64,000 bases of DNA, taken from Strobilurus pachycystidiatus. Taxonomy: Eukaryota > Basidiomycota > Agaricomycetes > Agaricales > Physalacriaceae. The notes under the pieces are model-generated. The model was not told where the DNA came from. It made no database searches and saw only the letters and a list, made by a program, of their open reading frames with translations. The stretch lies in the NCBI GenBank assembly GCA_019915135.1, contig JAHLMK010000008.1, positions 434,001 to 498,000 of the forward strand, in the 5' to 3' direction. A program made the translations under genes and the position numbers. Shown in pieces: positions 25,569 to 36,964 of the stretch (position 1 is its first letter; the number at the start of each line of letters is the position of its first letter).

Positions 25569-26811
25569 TTAGAGAACGTTGACCTTCGGCCACTTGAACT
25601 GTGGGCCAACCTGTGGAAAGACATGTGAGTACAAGGGAAACACCAAAAGGATGAAGTTAGGCATACCTCCTGGATGCTCATAGCAGCGAGCTTGTGTCCA
25701 ACCTCGACAGCCTCATCCAGAGACTTTCCGAGCACGTATGCGCCCAAGAATCCACCGGCAAAGGCATCACCAGCGCCGTTAGTGTCGACGATGGCGTCGT
25801 CGCCAAGGACGTTGATGCCGAACTCCTTGGGCGCGTCGGGAGCGTCCGCGGTGACCACGACGGTAGACTCTGAGCCGTGGGTGATAACCACAGTGCGGGG
25901 ACGCGACGAGTTGGTCTTGGGGAGCAGGGCGATCGCTTTGCCGACGGCTTTGAGGTCGGTGGGGTTGGCGATTCCGTTAGCGCTGGCCCATGCCTCAGCC
26001 TCGGCTTCGTTACAAATAACGATGTCAATGTTGGAGAGAACGGCTTGGAGAGACGCGTTGAAGAACTGGGGGATGAAGGGAGCGGAGAAGTTGATCACGG
26101 AGACCTGAACATGCGTTAGATTTGGTGGCATTGCAGTTGAGGATCAATGATACCTTTCCAGCGGTGCTGACTTTCTCAGAGAGATCGACAATGATTTGGG
26201 TGCCATGGGTGAGGAAGTAGCCTTCAAAGTAGAACACCTTGGCACCATCGATAAGGGAGGCGACTTCAGGCGTCTCAAGATGCGCCTGGTCGAATTTTTC
26301 AGCGATGCGCAGGGTGGTGACCAGGGACCTGTGGTGGCCGGTAATGACAACGGCGCAAGCGCCAGTCTTTTCGCCCTTCTTGACCTGGTAGACCTCCTGG
26401 AGCCCTTCCCGCTTGTTGGCGGCCTTGAGCTGCTCGGCCAAGCCGTCGTCACCGACACATCCGGTGTAGACGACGGATCCTGCGGGGAGGATGTACTGTG
26501 TACGGCTTAATTCGGGTCAGGATGCTGGATGGATGTCCGTGAACATACCGCAGCGCCACGAGCGGCATTCTGGGCCGCACCTCCAGCGACGTAGGTGACC
26601 TTGTGGTTCTTCACAATGTCGTCGTAGCTGTGCGATGTGTAAGTGGTGGTAAAGAGGCATACAGACGTTGAACTCACATGGGGGCCTGCTGTTCCTCGGC
26701 GAGGATCGCATCGTTGGCCTTGAGAGCGTACTTTTCCAAGAGAGCCTCGCCGTTGGTGACCTGGATGTCGAGCAGGGGGTTGCCGATGCAGAAAAGAGCG
26801 GGAGAGGACAT
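25569..26811 (-). CDS. Adenosine kinase (PfkB family)
   Basis: Adenosine kinase phosphorylates adenosine to AMP, salvaging purine and draining the adenosine released by the methyl cycle. Five exons (26678-26811, 26549-26627, 26154-26495, 25667-26104, 25569-25610) give 344 residues, the usual size. The N-terminus has FCIGNPLLDIQ. The PfkB signature 1 region is VTYVAGGAAQNAARGA. The anion-hole and catalytic motif DTNGAGDAFAGGF lies near residue 300 with the catalytic Asp. The substrate-lid and nucleotide regions (VGDDGLAEQLK, NEAEAEAWASANG) match the family. The last exon encodes only 13 residues, VGPQFKWPKVNVL. Its start is only 92 bp from the divergent RCC1 gene start. Identification is secure. 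Confidence 0.95.
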
Positions 26812-26903
26812 GATGGTCGAGAAGAAAGATCAGATGGCACCATTTCTAATCGATGCCGTCTATATCAAAGCTTTGATCGAGCCTGCTGCCCCAAACATTC
26901 TTC
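26812..26903. promoter_or_regulatory. 92-bp divergent promoter between adenosine kinase and RCC1 gene
   Basis: The two start codons (26811 minus, 26904 plus) are separated by only 92 bp, so both 5' UTRs and core promoters must share or overlap this interval or extend into the neighbouring coding exons. No TATA box is evident. Confidence 0.5.
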
Positions 26904-28145
26904 ATGCTGCTCGCGGCGGGCTCAAACGCGCGCGGCCAGCTCGGGAACGGCTCCGTCGACGACGCGCACTCGTTCCTGCCATGCGACCTCCCGCCCCACC
27001 GCCGCATACTCGACCTGGCCTGCGGCGCGAATCACACATTGCTCTTGCTCGAGACCGCCGAGTCGGGGAAAGAGATATGGGGATGCGGAGACGGAACAGC
27101 GGGACAGCTCGGGCCTCTGCTCAAGGAAGAGTACACCACCTTTCGCCGCCTTGAGATCCCGCATGGGCGGCCGGGGTACGCGCCAAAGATGATCTGCGCG
27201 AGCTGGCAAAGCTCTTACATCGTCCTCTCGTGTCCGGACAAGCCCGACGTGCTCGTCTCGATGGGCGGCAACGACTTTGGCGACCTCGGCGGGTCTCCCT
27301 TTGGCGAGCGCATCCCGGGCATCGAGCTAGTCCCCTTTGGCAGCCTCGTCGTCGAGGAACCCGCTCTCGCTGGGGATATCACTATCAACGCGATAGCTGC
27401 TGGCCCGCACCACATCATCGTGTCTCTTTCCACGCCCAACGCTCCCGCCCCGTTCCTCGTCGGATGGGGCGCAGCGCGACACGGCCAACTTGGCGATCCC
27501 CGGTTCTACGGACAACCCACGTCCATCGAGCGTCTGCCCAAAGTGATCTGGTTCCACGGCGAAGCTCAATCATTCGCCCTCGGCGCGCAACACACTGCTA
27601 TCCTGCTCACAACAGGCCAACCCATCGGCATTGGCTCAAACCGAAAGGAACAAATGACCGCATTGCGAAGCTTGAGCGGCGTAAGGATGGTTGGCTGCAC
27701 ATGGAACGGCATATATGCTGTCAACGACGATGGTATCGTGTCGAAAGGGCTCAACTCCAAAGGCCAACTGGGCAGAGGCGACGATTCCTCGCTTGTCGCG
27801 TTCCCATTCACTCACCCGATCGTCGAGAAGCTGGCTTGCGGATCAGAGCATGTCGTGGCGCTCTTTGACGGAGGCGAAGTGTGGGGCTGGGGTTGGAACG
27901 AGCACGGAAACTTGGGCGTTGGCCACACCGATGATGTCGTCCGTCCTGTCAAGATATCGGACTCCGCCGTGAATGTATGGGCGGGCCCCGGAACGACTTG
28001 GATATGCGTGGAGTGGTTGGTGTTTTCTACACATACAAGAGGCCTTTTGACGATATTCTGCCCTCAGAACGCGTTCACGAGTAGTCACGCCTTGTTTGCG
28101 CCTCCCATCTCGACTGGATTTGGCGTTTGCGTGGAAGTAAGTTAG
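26904..28145 (+). CDS. RCC1-repeat protein (Ats1-like)
   Basis: Seven-bladed RCC1-type beta-propeller: GSNARGQLGNGS at the N-terminus, LACGANHTLLLLE, GCGDGTAGQLG, SMGGNDFGDLGG, GWGAARHGQLGD, SKGLNSKGQLGRGDD, LACGSEHVVALFDGG, GWGWNEHGNLGVGH. The order and length, about 370 residues of propeller in one exon, resemble fungal Ats1/alpha-tubulin suppressor and small RCC1 proteins rather than the nuclear Ran exchange factor, which has long N-terminal tails. The propeller seems to close near WAGPGTTWICVEW. The last 40 codons are unlike the family, so a 3' intron near 28010-28140 may be misread as coding and the true stop may differ. No signal peptide or TM. Confidence 0.75.
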   Translation: MLLAAGSNARGQLGNGSVDDAHSFLPCDLPPHRRILDLACGANHTLLLLETAESGKEIWGCGDGTAGQLGPLLKEEYTTFRRLEIPHGRPGYAPKMICASWQSSYIVLSCPDKPDVLVSMGGNDFGDLGGSPFGERIPGIELVPFGSLVVEEPALAGDITINAIAAGPHHIIVSLSTPNAPAPFLVGWGAARHGQLGDPRFYGQPTSIERLPKVIWFHGEAQSFALGAQHTAILLTTGQPIGIGSNRKEQMTALRSLSGVRMVGCTWNGIYAVNDDGIVSKGLNSKGQLGRGDDSSLVAFPFTHPIVEKLACGSEHVVALFDGGEVWGWGWNEHGNLGVGHTDDVVRPVKISDSAVNVWAGPGTTWICVEWLVFSTHTRGLLTIFCPQNAFTSSHALFAPPISTGFGVCVEVS

Positions 28146-28458
28146 GCTGCACCAGTGCATCAGAAGGTAAGGGTGACGATGAGTCGGCCTAGGAGACGCC
28201 TGACCCATAAGTAAGCCTCAGATTGAGGCGCCCGTTCTTTGGCTCTTCCTTCAATGTTCGGTCATGGAAGGACGCATGTAGTGAAATGAAAACGACGAGC
28301 TAAAGAGACGCGAGACGCGAGACAGCACGAATGTGGCCCACGAGTATGGTCAGAGAGCAGGCAGTATTCATACATACACCATAGTCGATACAATGTCAGA
28401 GCAAGCAATACAGACAAACATCCAAAGAAAAGAGAGGCAAGGCACCCCAAGCAGCACG
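28146..28458. other. Intergenic, convergent 3' ends of RCC1 and Swi5 genes
   Basis: A 313-bp gap with no further exon. The stretch 28306-28324 has the tandem gagacgcgagacgcgagac, a minor short repeat. Confidence 0.35.
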
Positions 28459-28912
28459 TCAATCAGTCATCGGCAGGTCCAGTTCGGAGTGGAGTCGAGC
28501 AAGAGTCATTTCCTTCATATTGGCAAGCTACACAGTAATGAGAAAAGAGTAGTGAACAGGACAAGACGCCCACCTTTCCGATTAGAAGCTAGTCGACATA
28601 TGGAAGTGAGCGACTTTTCATTGTGCGGAGACGCCAAAGTCAAACCTGAGTGGCGTCCTTTGATTCATTGTATTGATGCAAGAGCTTGATGTGCCTTTTG
28701 ACAATAGAATCCGGGTCGACGCCGTCACTAGTCGCTCGATTGAGTGGCGGAAGGAGAATTGACAGTGCGAAGGGAAACCGACCCTAGAGCCTCTTGCAAG
28801 GCGCGTGCTTCTTCTTCCAGTGCAGCGACACGAGTCTCTTGGGCCTGCTATAGCGTTAGATAAGCAATCAGATGCAGAGTGTGCATACTTTTGCAGAGAA
28901 AGCAGCGTGCAT
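28459..28912 (-). CDS. Swi5/Sae3-type recombination mediator, 84 aa in five exons
   Basis: Swi5 pairs with Sfr1/Mei5 to stimulate Rad51/Dmc1 strand exchange in homologous recombination. Exons inferred on the minus strand are 28889-28912, 28783-28847, 28646-28727, 28574-28588 (15 nt) and 28459-28527, all phase-compatible, giving 84 residues, matching the ~85 of fission yeast Swi5. The N-terminus is a heptad-like helix (RVAALEEEARALQEAL). The core motif follows: IVKRHIKLLHQYNESKDATQ, then LLIGKLANMKEMT, then the closing LHSELDL. The 15-nt micro-exon encodes exactly LLIGK, which aligns with the MIGK of fission yeast Swi5. The first intron (28848-28888) is only 41 nt but has a CTAAC branch point. 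The start codon is less certain than the core. Confidence 0.85.
28574..28588 (-). other. 15-nt micro-exon of the Swi5 gene
   Basis: CTTCTAATCGGAAAG, flanked by gactag acceptor and gtgggc donor, encodes LLIGK. Without it the conserved Swi5 GK segment is missing. Confidence 0.8.
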
Positions 28913-29121
28913 GGTGGTCAAAAGGCAACCACAGGTCCCTGTTTACGCGTTATTTGGCTGGGCCGTGGCGCGGTCGCCTCGGCCAGCCGATCAGGCGTTC
29001 GATAGTTGCCGGTATTTCGTCACTCGATGCAGCCATGCATGCTGCATTTCCCATGCTCGCTGTCACCTCGCTAATCCCGATGGCCATAAAATCACTCTGA
29101 CTTTCCCTTCAACTCTTGGAA

Positions 29122-32100
29122 ATGAAGGGCCTGTTCTGGCGCCAGTTCGGCGTTCTGTTCTGGAAGAACTGGATCGTCTTGCTGAAGCACCCTTTCGTGA
29201 GCCATTTCCGTCGATGGAGGTCGCGTTTTTGACGGCCATATGCGCAGCTCAACGTCCTGCGATGCTTTCTGCTGCCTGTGGCGTACGGTATCTTTCTCGC
29301 TGTCGCCCAAATCTTCTTGTCGAAACCCAGCAACGTACGAACATCCATTTCGGGTCTGCTCCTTACCTCTCATACTCGTGTTCAAGCTGGGTTTCGGCAG
29401 CTCCGTCCCGATATACGACCTTCAGAAGACCTTTGGCTCTCATAGCTCACTGATCTGGGCGGACGGGACGAATGGGACCTCGTCGCCCTCCCCACAAGCA
29501 ATAATGTCACACATGCTCAAGGATTTCACGGTTGCCCAGCTCGGCGCAGTCAAGCAGGTAGACTCGCCAGACGACATACCCTCTGCATGTCCGCAGAATT
29601 TCAACCTTTTCTCCGAGTGCTTTGCCGCCGTGGCCTTCTACGATCTACCGGAGCTTGGGCCCATCAATTATACGATTCGTGCTGACGCTGGTCTCGCACA
29701 CATTGATGTTATCAAACACACGAGCGATTTCGAGTTGCGGATTCTTCCTCTACAATGGGCTTTAGACAAGGTTGGACAGCCTTCTTCCCTGCTTTTCATC
29801 CTCTCTAATTACGACTAAAGGCGATAATAGAACTTAAGACGGGCGAAACGGTCCAGACTCCAATACAATGGCCCTTTACACAAGCAACCAATGCCGAACA
29901 AAGCAGAGATATACGTCTCAGTGAGTAACACGTCTCCCATCCCGACAGATAGTTCACGAATACCCCGCCAGGTTACATTAGAGGTCTGCGGACCTTACTG
30001 GTCTTGGCACTCTTCATCTGTTACGTCGGGATCGCGTACCAACTGCCAGGTGCCGTTACGTCGGAACGTGCCAATCTCGTCGCCGCCCACATGAAGAGCA
30101 TGGGCCTCCTAGACTCCGCCAAGGTCGTGTCATGGCATCTCAGCGTATCGCTAGTCTACCTCCCAGCGTGGGTCATCGTGTCGCTAATATGGCATTACCG
30201 GATCTTCACTGTGACAAACGCCGGACTGGTTTTAATCGTACATCTCCTCCTGGGTTTTCTCCTCGCCAGTTGGTCTTTCTTCGTTGCAGCGCCCTTCGGC
30301 AAAAGCCCACAACTAGCAGCGGTGGCATCCACCTTCCTATCGATTGTATTCGCCATTATTGCTCTTGCCTTCACTCATGCCGGAAATGGTGCAGCGTTCA
30401 TCTTCACGATCATCTTCCCACCAGGCTTCTATATTTTCGCCATACGCGCTATTTGTGGGTTCGAAAACCACCTCATGCCCACGAACGCCTTGAAGGGTGA
30501 CCCGGATAACAACTTGATGCTTTTACCTCTGATCATCGCGGCAATTGTGAGTCCAATTTAGCATGACACTGACAGATACTAACGTTTCCTGGAGATTGAC
30601 ATCTTTCTTTGGCCGTGGCTCGCTGTACTGTGGGAGCGCCGGCTGTATGATGCCCGCAACCCGCGCCACAAGCGCGCTTGGTTTTTCAAGAAGTCAACCC
30701 ATGTTCCTGAGCCCCTTAAGCCAGGCATCGCGATATCCATCAAGAACCTGGGCAAGACGTTCACGACGTCCATCATCCGCCCAAAACGAAATACGGTGAC
30801 GGCTGTCGATGATCTTACCCTGGATATTCCCAAGTACGGCATCTTCGTACTCTTGGGCTCAAATGGTGCGGGGAAGTCGACTGTGTTATCGATATTAGGT
30901 GGACTGGCCGGGAGGACTCGAGGATTGGTGCAATTTGAGGGTGGGCAGGATCATCCGGAGGGGGGGACTTTGGGTATAGTGCCACAGAAGAATGTGCTGT
31001 TCCCGGAGTTGAGCTGTTATCAGACTTTGAAGGTTTGGAAGGCCATCAAGTGGTCGAAAAACTCGAAGAAGGATGAGGACATCACACAACTGTTGAAGGA
31101 CTGCGATCTCGAAACTAAGATCCATGCTAATGCGGCGACCTTGTCGGGCGGACAGAAGAGGAAGTTACAGTTGGCTATCGGACTCGTTGGCGGTTCCAAA
31201 AGTGAGTACTCCGATCGTTGACATGGCGGATCACTAACGAAGAACGTCAGTTGTGCTTGTCGATGAGGTAGAAGCCGGATTCGCTCCAGGCGTATCAACT
31301 ATCTAACGATTTCTAGTGCACATCTGGCGTGGACCCATTGTCACGAAGAGCTTTATGGAGAACTTTGACATCATTTCGCGAAGAAAGGACCATCATCTTC
31401 ACTACTCATGTACGTGGTCTGGCGATCTTTCAACGCTCATCTCACTAACAACCACATAGTTCCTGGACGAAGCTGACCTCTTGGCTGATAATATCGCCAT
31501 CCTTGCAGCACCTGGGAAACTGGTAGCTGAGGGATCGCCCGTGGCTTTGAAGAGAGACCTTGGCGAGGGGTACACCGTATCGGCCTCGCTACAATCCTCA
31601 TTTGAAGAAGAGAAAGTTGGAACTGAATCTTCGACATTCGTCGACCTTCTCCATCGTATTCGCGAAGTGACACCTCACGCATCCCTCAGAACCACATCCT
31701 CCACGCAGGCTCTCTTCCACCTCAAATCCAAGGACTCCGTTCAGGTTGAACAGGTCTTACGCCTGTTTGACAAACAGGTTCGGCATGGCCCTCTCAGCTC
31801 GTACGATGTCATGGGCACAACCATCGAAGATATCTTCCTCGACCTGATGACCAAGTACGATCCGAACGAGCAGGATATTGGGAGGATGTCGAAGCACAGT
31901 TCCGAGTCATCCATCGAAGTTCCGGCTCTGCCTCCGCTAGAACTCTCGCGAGGGCAATCAATGTCACCGTGGCAGCAGGCCTTGACCATCTTCATCAAGC
32001 GGACTTTGGTTGCTCGTAGAAGCTGGCTTACTCCTTTGCTTTCGGTGCTGATCGCCGTAGCTGGATCTACCATCCCACTGGTGTTCTTAGCCGGGCGACA

Positions 32101-34698
32101 ACCGTCATGCGTCCGCCAATTTCGCAACTCGACGACTTATCCGTTATACATGCCCATATCCCCCTTCGCTATCGATGCCATCAACGGTTCTGCCCAGGTG
32201 CTGAACTATCCGCCAGGACTGATTAGTACCTCGCTCGGGACCAGCACGTCGGACTTGCACATCGCGGATATTGTTGATAACACAACTTTCGTGCAAACGA
32301 TCACGGATACGTACCGCACTCTCGAATATGGCGGTATATCGATGGATTTGGCCGAGGGGTCGTCGTTATTGGCTTGGGAAGCAACCTCGCCTGGCTACAA
32401 GGGCCCCATGTTGCTCAACCTGGTTGATAACATATTGTACAACAATGCTCAAAATCGGTCTGGACAGCCGACGTTCGCCTCTGCTATGATTCAAGCGAGC
32501 TACCAGCCTTTCCCGCTTCTCGCTGCTGGGACACTTGTTGCGTTGAAATGGGTCGCTTTCTTCGGCGCTGCAATGGTAAGAAATCTTCCAGATACCACGT
32601 CAGGTTCAAACTCATGAAATTCTGACGCCAGTCGGTATATACGGCCTTCTACGCGCTGTATGTGTCCAAAGAGCGCCGGTCAGCGGTCCAAGCTATGCAG
32701 TTCTCTAACGGACTCTCGGACCCTATAGGCTTGTGGTTGGGACATCTATCGTTCGACATCATATTCTCGTTAATTTCTGCGACGATCATCATCGTGATCT
32801 TTGCTGTTGTTTCGAATCAGTTTCACGGTCTTGGGCTTTTCGTGAGCTTCCATTCTATAGGAAACTCTTCTGTCCTGATCGTGACATCAGTGGGTCGTTA
32901 TGGTGCTATATGGCTTCGCTGGCACCTTATTCTCGTACTGTGTATCACTGGCGGTGTCGAGTCCACTGGCTGCTTTTGCTGCCGCTGTAGGATATCAAAT
33001 CATTATGTTTGTGGTATGGTTGGAACAGATCTACGGCGCTGCTTCATGTTGACTCGCATGCTTACAGTTGTATCTGGCGGCGTATCTACTCACCTTGACC
33101 TACGCCAAAACCTCTCAAGCTGGTTCCATCATCACTACCATCCACTTTACAATGTCGATCCTGTCGCCTGTGGCCAGTGTTGTAAGCAACATATACTTGT
33201 GCTCTTGATACTCACCAACGCGTCCCTACCTACAGATGCGTGCCGCCTTCGTCTCCGTCAACCTTTTCTCGTTATTGTGCATCGACAACGAGACAGTTTC
33301 CACGTCTCAAACTGGAAGCATCATGCGTTATGGCGGTCCCATTGTCTATCTCATCGTTTACTCTTTCGTCCTGCTAGGTATACTAGTATGGGTCGACTCC
33401 GGCTCGTTCCTGCCTCGGATATTCAGAGTCAACAAACGAAAAGCCTCACCTCGGCCTTCCTCATCGCCAAATCACGATATGCAAGAGGAAAAGTCGGACG
33501 TCGTCGCTGAAGCACATCGTGCTAGTGTTTCCAAGGATCTCTTGCGCATTCTGGGCATCTCGAAGACGTTTGGGAAGAATAAGGTTGTGGACAATGTTAC
33601 GTTGGGTGCATCGGAGGATACTATGTTTGCGCTCCTTGGACCCAACGGAGCGGGTAAGACGACTGCGTTCAACATCATTCGTGCGTCTTGTCAGCCTGAC
33701 CTGTCAAACTTGAGGCTAACTCTCTCGAATAGGTGGCGAGGTGCTGCCGGATACCGGTGACGTTCTCATCGCTGGCGAATCCGTTCTACACCATCCAAAG
33801 AAAGCCCGATTCTCCTTGGGCGTCTGCCCTCAGTTTACGGCCATCGATTCTCAGCTGACTGTTCGAGAGCACCTCCAAATCTACGGACGTCTCAAGGGCC
33901 TCGGGAGCGGTGGTCTACTTCAAAAGAATGTCCATTCACTGCTGGGTGCCACAGCGCTCCTGCCGTACGCCGACAGACTGGCCAGTAAGCTATCTGGAGG
34001 GAATCAGAGGAAGCTGTCATTGGCGATCGCGCTGATTGGTGAGTGTTCTTGAGTGCGGAGTGGCATTGGCTGATGAGAGGTGTGATAAGGTAACCCGTTG
34101 GTGGTGTTGATTGATGAATTCTCGACGGGTGTTGACGCGAAGATGAAGCGGGATATGTGGGTCACGCTGAGGAATGTTGCAGTGGGGAAGGCTGTCATTA
34201 TCACGACTCGTAAGTGAGGTGCTTCATGGCCTGCTACTTCTCATCAACGTATCAATAGATTCAATGGAAGAGGCGTCTGCATTGGCGAACAAGGTTGGGA
34301 TCCTTGCGAAGCGCCTTCTAGGTATTTCGTTTCGGCTTCATCAAAAGCTGGATACTGAACCGTCTATGGCAGCTGTCGGGACTATCGACTCCCTCTCATC
34401 ACGTTACGCGACATACGAAGTGCACTTTACCTGTCGTTCTCGCGAGGAACTCTCCAAGGCGCAAGTACTCATGTCCAGGATACCCGGTAGCCGCATGGCC
34501 GACGATGTAGCCACTCGCTTTGAGGTCCCAATAGGCGCAGACTTTTCGTTGTCGCAGCTCTTTCATACACTGTCGTCTTCGGGAGAATTCTCGGAGTACA
34601 CTGTGGAGAAGGCTACATTGGAGAGTGTATTTCTGAAGGTTATCAGAGAGAATAATGTTTCGGAGGATGATCAGGAGAAGGGAAGGACTTGGACTTGA
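29122..34698 (+). CDS. ABCA-type full-length ABC transporter
   Basis: A full transporter with two repeats of large-lumenal-loop membrane domain plus ATPase. It starts [20 protein letters not shown], a typical ABCA N-terminus before TM1. The first membrane domain is split over exons to about 30640 (hydrophobic exon around 30000-30560). NBD1 has Walker [10 protein letters not shown] (about 30860), Q-loop VPQKN, signature LSGGQKRK (about 31143) and Walker B VLVDE followed by [11 protein letters not shown] (exons 31250-31270 and 31318-31411), then FTTH. The second membrane domain spans about 31950-33440. NBD2 has [10 protein letters not shown] (about 33640), [10 protein letters not shown] (about 33993), [12 protein letters not shown] (about 34110) and ITTHSMEEA. 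ABCA proteins usually move lipids, but the substrate here is unknown. At least a dozen introns; boundaries in 32580-33240 are approximate. Stop at 34698. Confidence 0.88.
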
Positions 34699-35803
34699 TG
34701 GCTTTAATTTGGGTACATCGCTAGCCTACATGGTGTAATAATGCTGTAGAAGGATTGTATGAAACTGATACCGTGCCTACTCTGCTTGGAAGTACCTAGC
34801 GTTCGAGTCTTCGAGATGCTACATGTCACTCTATGACTCTGTGGGCCTTGCGAAATGGGTGCCGATGCTTGGCCGGCTGATGTGCCGGGGCTCGGCCGGC
34901 TTATGTCAGCTCAGATGAGGCTATAAAGGGATTTTTTTCCTTCTAACTGATCGACATCGCTTCTCAGGTGTGTATCCATTCTACTTCTCTTTTCATGATG
35001 ACTTTATTCTCTTCCCCGTCCTACACGACCATGCCGAGCAATAGAGCTTGTTCGTTCGCAACGAACACGCGTCCTTCGGGGCGCACAGTGTACTTGCCAG
35101 TGCCATTTAGTCTGATCCTTTTCAAACAAGTTTTCGTGCCCCAACACTTGACTGACATCTCCCTCCCCAGATATTTATTCTGGACTGTCCAAGCCTTACT
35201 CTAGGTAAGCATTTCCTCCTTCGGCTTTTCCTATACACCACTTCGCACGATGAAAATTTTCCGCACATTCGCAGTTTCCACCCGAGCGCCCTCTAACGAG
35301 TACTCCTCCATGCGAAGCACTCATATTCCCCCTCCATCACATGTTGAACCCATTGACATGGGAGCGTGGGCCGCCCTTGTGGTGCGCTGGATGGGGAGCG
35401 GGGGTCGGCGCGATGTGGGTTGTAATGTCCTTCCTTTGGATGTCTGATTCCTTCTTTACTTGTTTTTCTTTGACACGGCACTAACCAATCCTCAGTGTTG
35501 TAGACGTCCACTTTGTTAACGTAGAAGCTATGTCAATCACCAATCCAATTCATTACTGTCTTCTATCTTGCGAAGTTCAATGTCTGCCAATCGTGTGATG
35601 CAAGCAACGAGGGTCAGCTTCAGTGTGATATCGCTGGGGACGTGATATGATCGAGGGTACGCGGACGCTCGCCTTTCACCTTCACCATCAAGTCGCCTTT
35701 CTGCTCATTCGACCACCATCCGTGAGTGTGTTGGTCCCATAGGCGCTGGCCCTGTTTGACCCTTTCTCCAGCTCTCTTCCATCGAACTCGCCTTTTTTTT
35801 CCA
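34699..35803. other. Intergenic with promoter-like and splice-like signals
   Basis: A 1.1-kb gap. There is a TATA-like ctataaag at 34920-34927 and a CTAAC..CAG acceptor-like stretch at 34945-34967. Short ATG frames follow at 34997 and 35250, with gtaagc near 35204 and a ctaac..cag acceptor near 35482-35496. This could be a short spliced transcript, but no protein family is recognisable and I do not call a gene. Confidence 0.35.
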
Positions 35804-36712
35804 ATGACCTACTGCGAACGCTGCGAACGCTCATTCCCTCACTGGAATGCCCTGCATCAACATGAAAGGAACTCGGGCAAACACAACATCTGCGACGATT
35901 GCAACATCGACTTCCCGACTTGGACTGGCCTCAAAGAGCACTGGGTGCAGAGCCCTCACCACGCCTATTGCCAGCACTGCAGCGAGCACTTCGACGACCA
36001 GGAAGATCTCATCGAGCACTACCACGACAGACACCACTACTGTGGTCAATGTCGCAAGATATTCGTCAACGACAGAGGCCTTCAAGAGCATTACAGGCAA
36101 TCGGCGAGCCACCACTACTGCGTGGAATGCAAGCGCGACTTCCAAAGCGACGCCAACTTGCGCGCGGTATGGTATCTGCTATTCGCATCCTCATCGTATT
36201 GAACTCCTTTGAAGCACATGAATTCTTCCACCCACAAGCCCAAGGCCTTCATTTGTCCAGGCGCGCGCTGCGGCCAAGGCTTTGTCTCCCGTTCCGCTCT
36301 CGTCCTCCACCTCGAATCAGGCACATGCGCCTCCGGCGCCACCCGCGCCATCGTCAATGAGCGCGTGCGCCAATACGACACCCAGAACGTCATCACCAAT
36401 CCCTCGCGTCTCCTCACCGCCGGCGACAACGTTCAGTACTCCGCCAGCGCCAGCACTTGGAACGGCTACGCGTACGAGTGCTACCTCTGCCACAACACGT
36501 ATCGCACCCTTGGCGCGCTGAACCAGCACCTCGCGAGTCCGAGGCACCAGCAGAAGATCTATCTCTGCCCGCTGAGTTCGTGCAGGGTGCAATTTACGAC
36601 GCTTAGTGCGCTCTTTCAGCACATTGAGAGCGAGAGGTGCGGGGTGGGCAAGTTTCAGGTTGTGCAGAACACTCTGAATGGCTTGATGAGCGCGAAGTTG
36701 TTGACTTTCTGA
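35804..36712 (+). CDS. C2H2-type zinc-finger protein, multi-finger
   Basis: Exons 35804-36166 and 36215-36712 give 286 residues. The N-terminal half is an unbroken array of short C-x2-C..H fingers: YCERCERSFPHWNALHQHE, ICDDCNIDFPTWTGLKEHW, YCQHCSEHFDDQEDLIEHY, YCGQCRKIFVNDRGLQEHY, YCVECKRDFQSDANLRA. Longer fingers with C-x4/5-C spacing follow (FICPGARCGQGFVSRSALVLH, YECYLCHNTYRTLGALNQHL, LCPLSSCRVQFTTLSALFQH). The array type is common in mushroom genomes and resembles RNA- or nucleic-acid-binding fingers more than a classic TFIIIA DNA binder. No other domain is visible. The intron restores the last His of finger five. Upstream CT-rich tract before the ATG. Confidence 0.82.
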
Positions 36713-36964
36713 ATGTTGGTTAAGTAGGTGAGAGTTGCAACAATTCCTCTGATCGATGAAGACGCTGAAATGTATACTTCATAGTCTACTTTGGTTGGGT
36801 AGAGAATTTGGGGATATATGCCAGAACACGAGAATCAGCAAGGGAATAAATAGGTACATAGTATGTACACGTTTGAGGTGTCATTATGTAGGTCGTACGT
36901 TAACTTGGTTTCTACCTACACAACAGCTTAAGATAGTAATTCAGATCGTTCTGCCTTCTGTTGC

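Noticed and set aside
29122..34698. Two adjacent half transporters instead of one ABCA protein
   Set aside because: Both halves lie on one strand with continuous splice-compatible exons, a second membrane domain between the two ATPase domains, and no promoter-like gap or start signal between them.
34960..35520. Possible mating pheromone precursor
   Set aside because: Short ATG frames and introns are present, but no spliced version ends in a CaaX motif.
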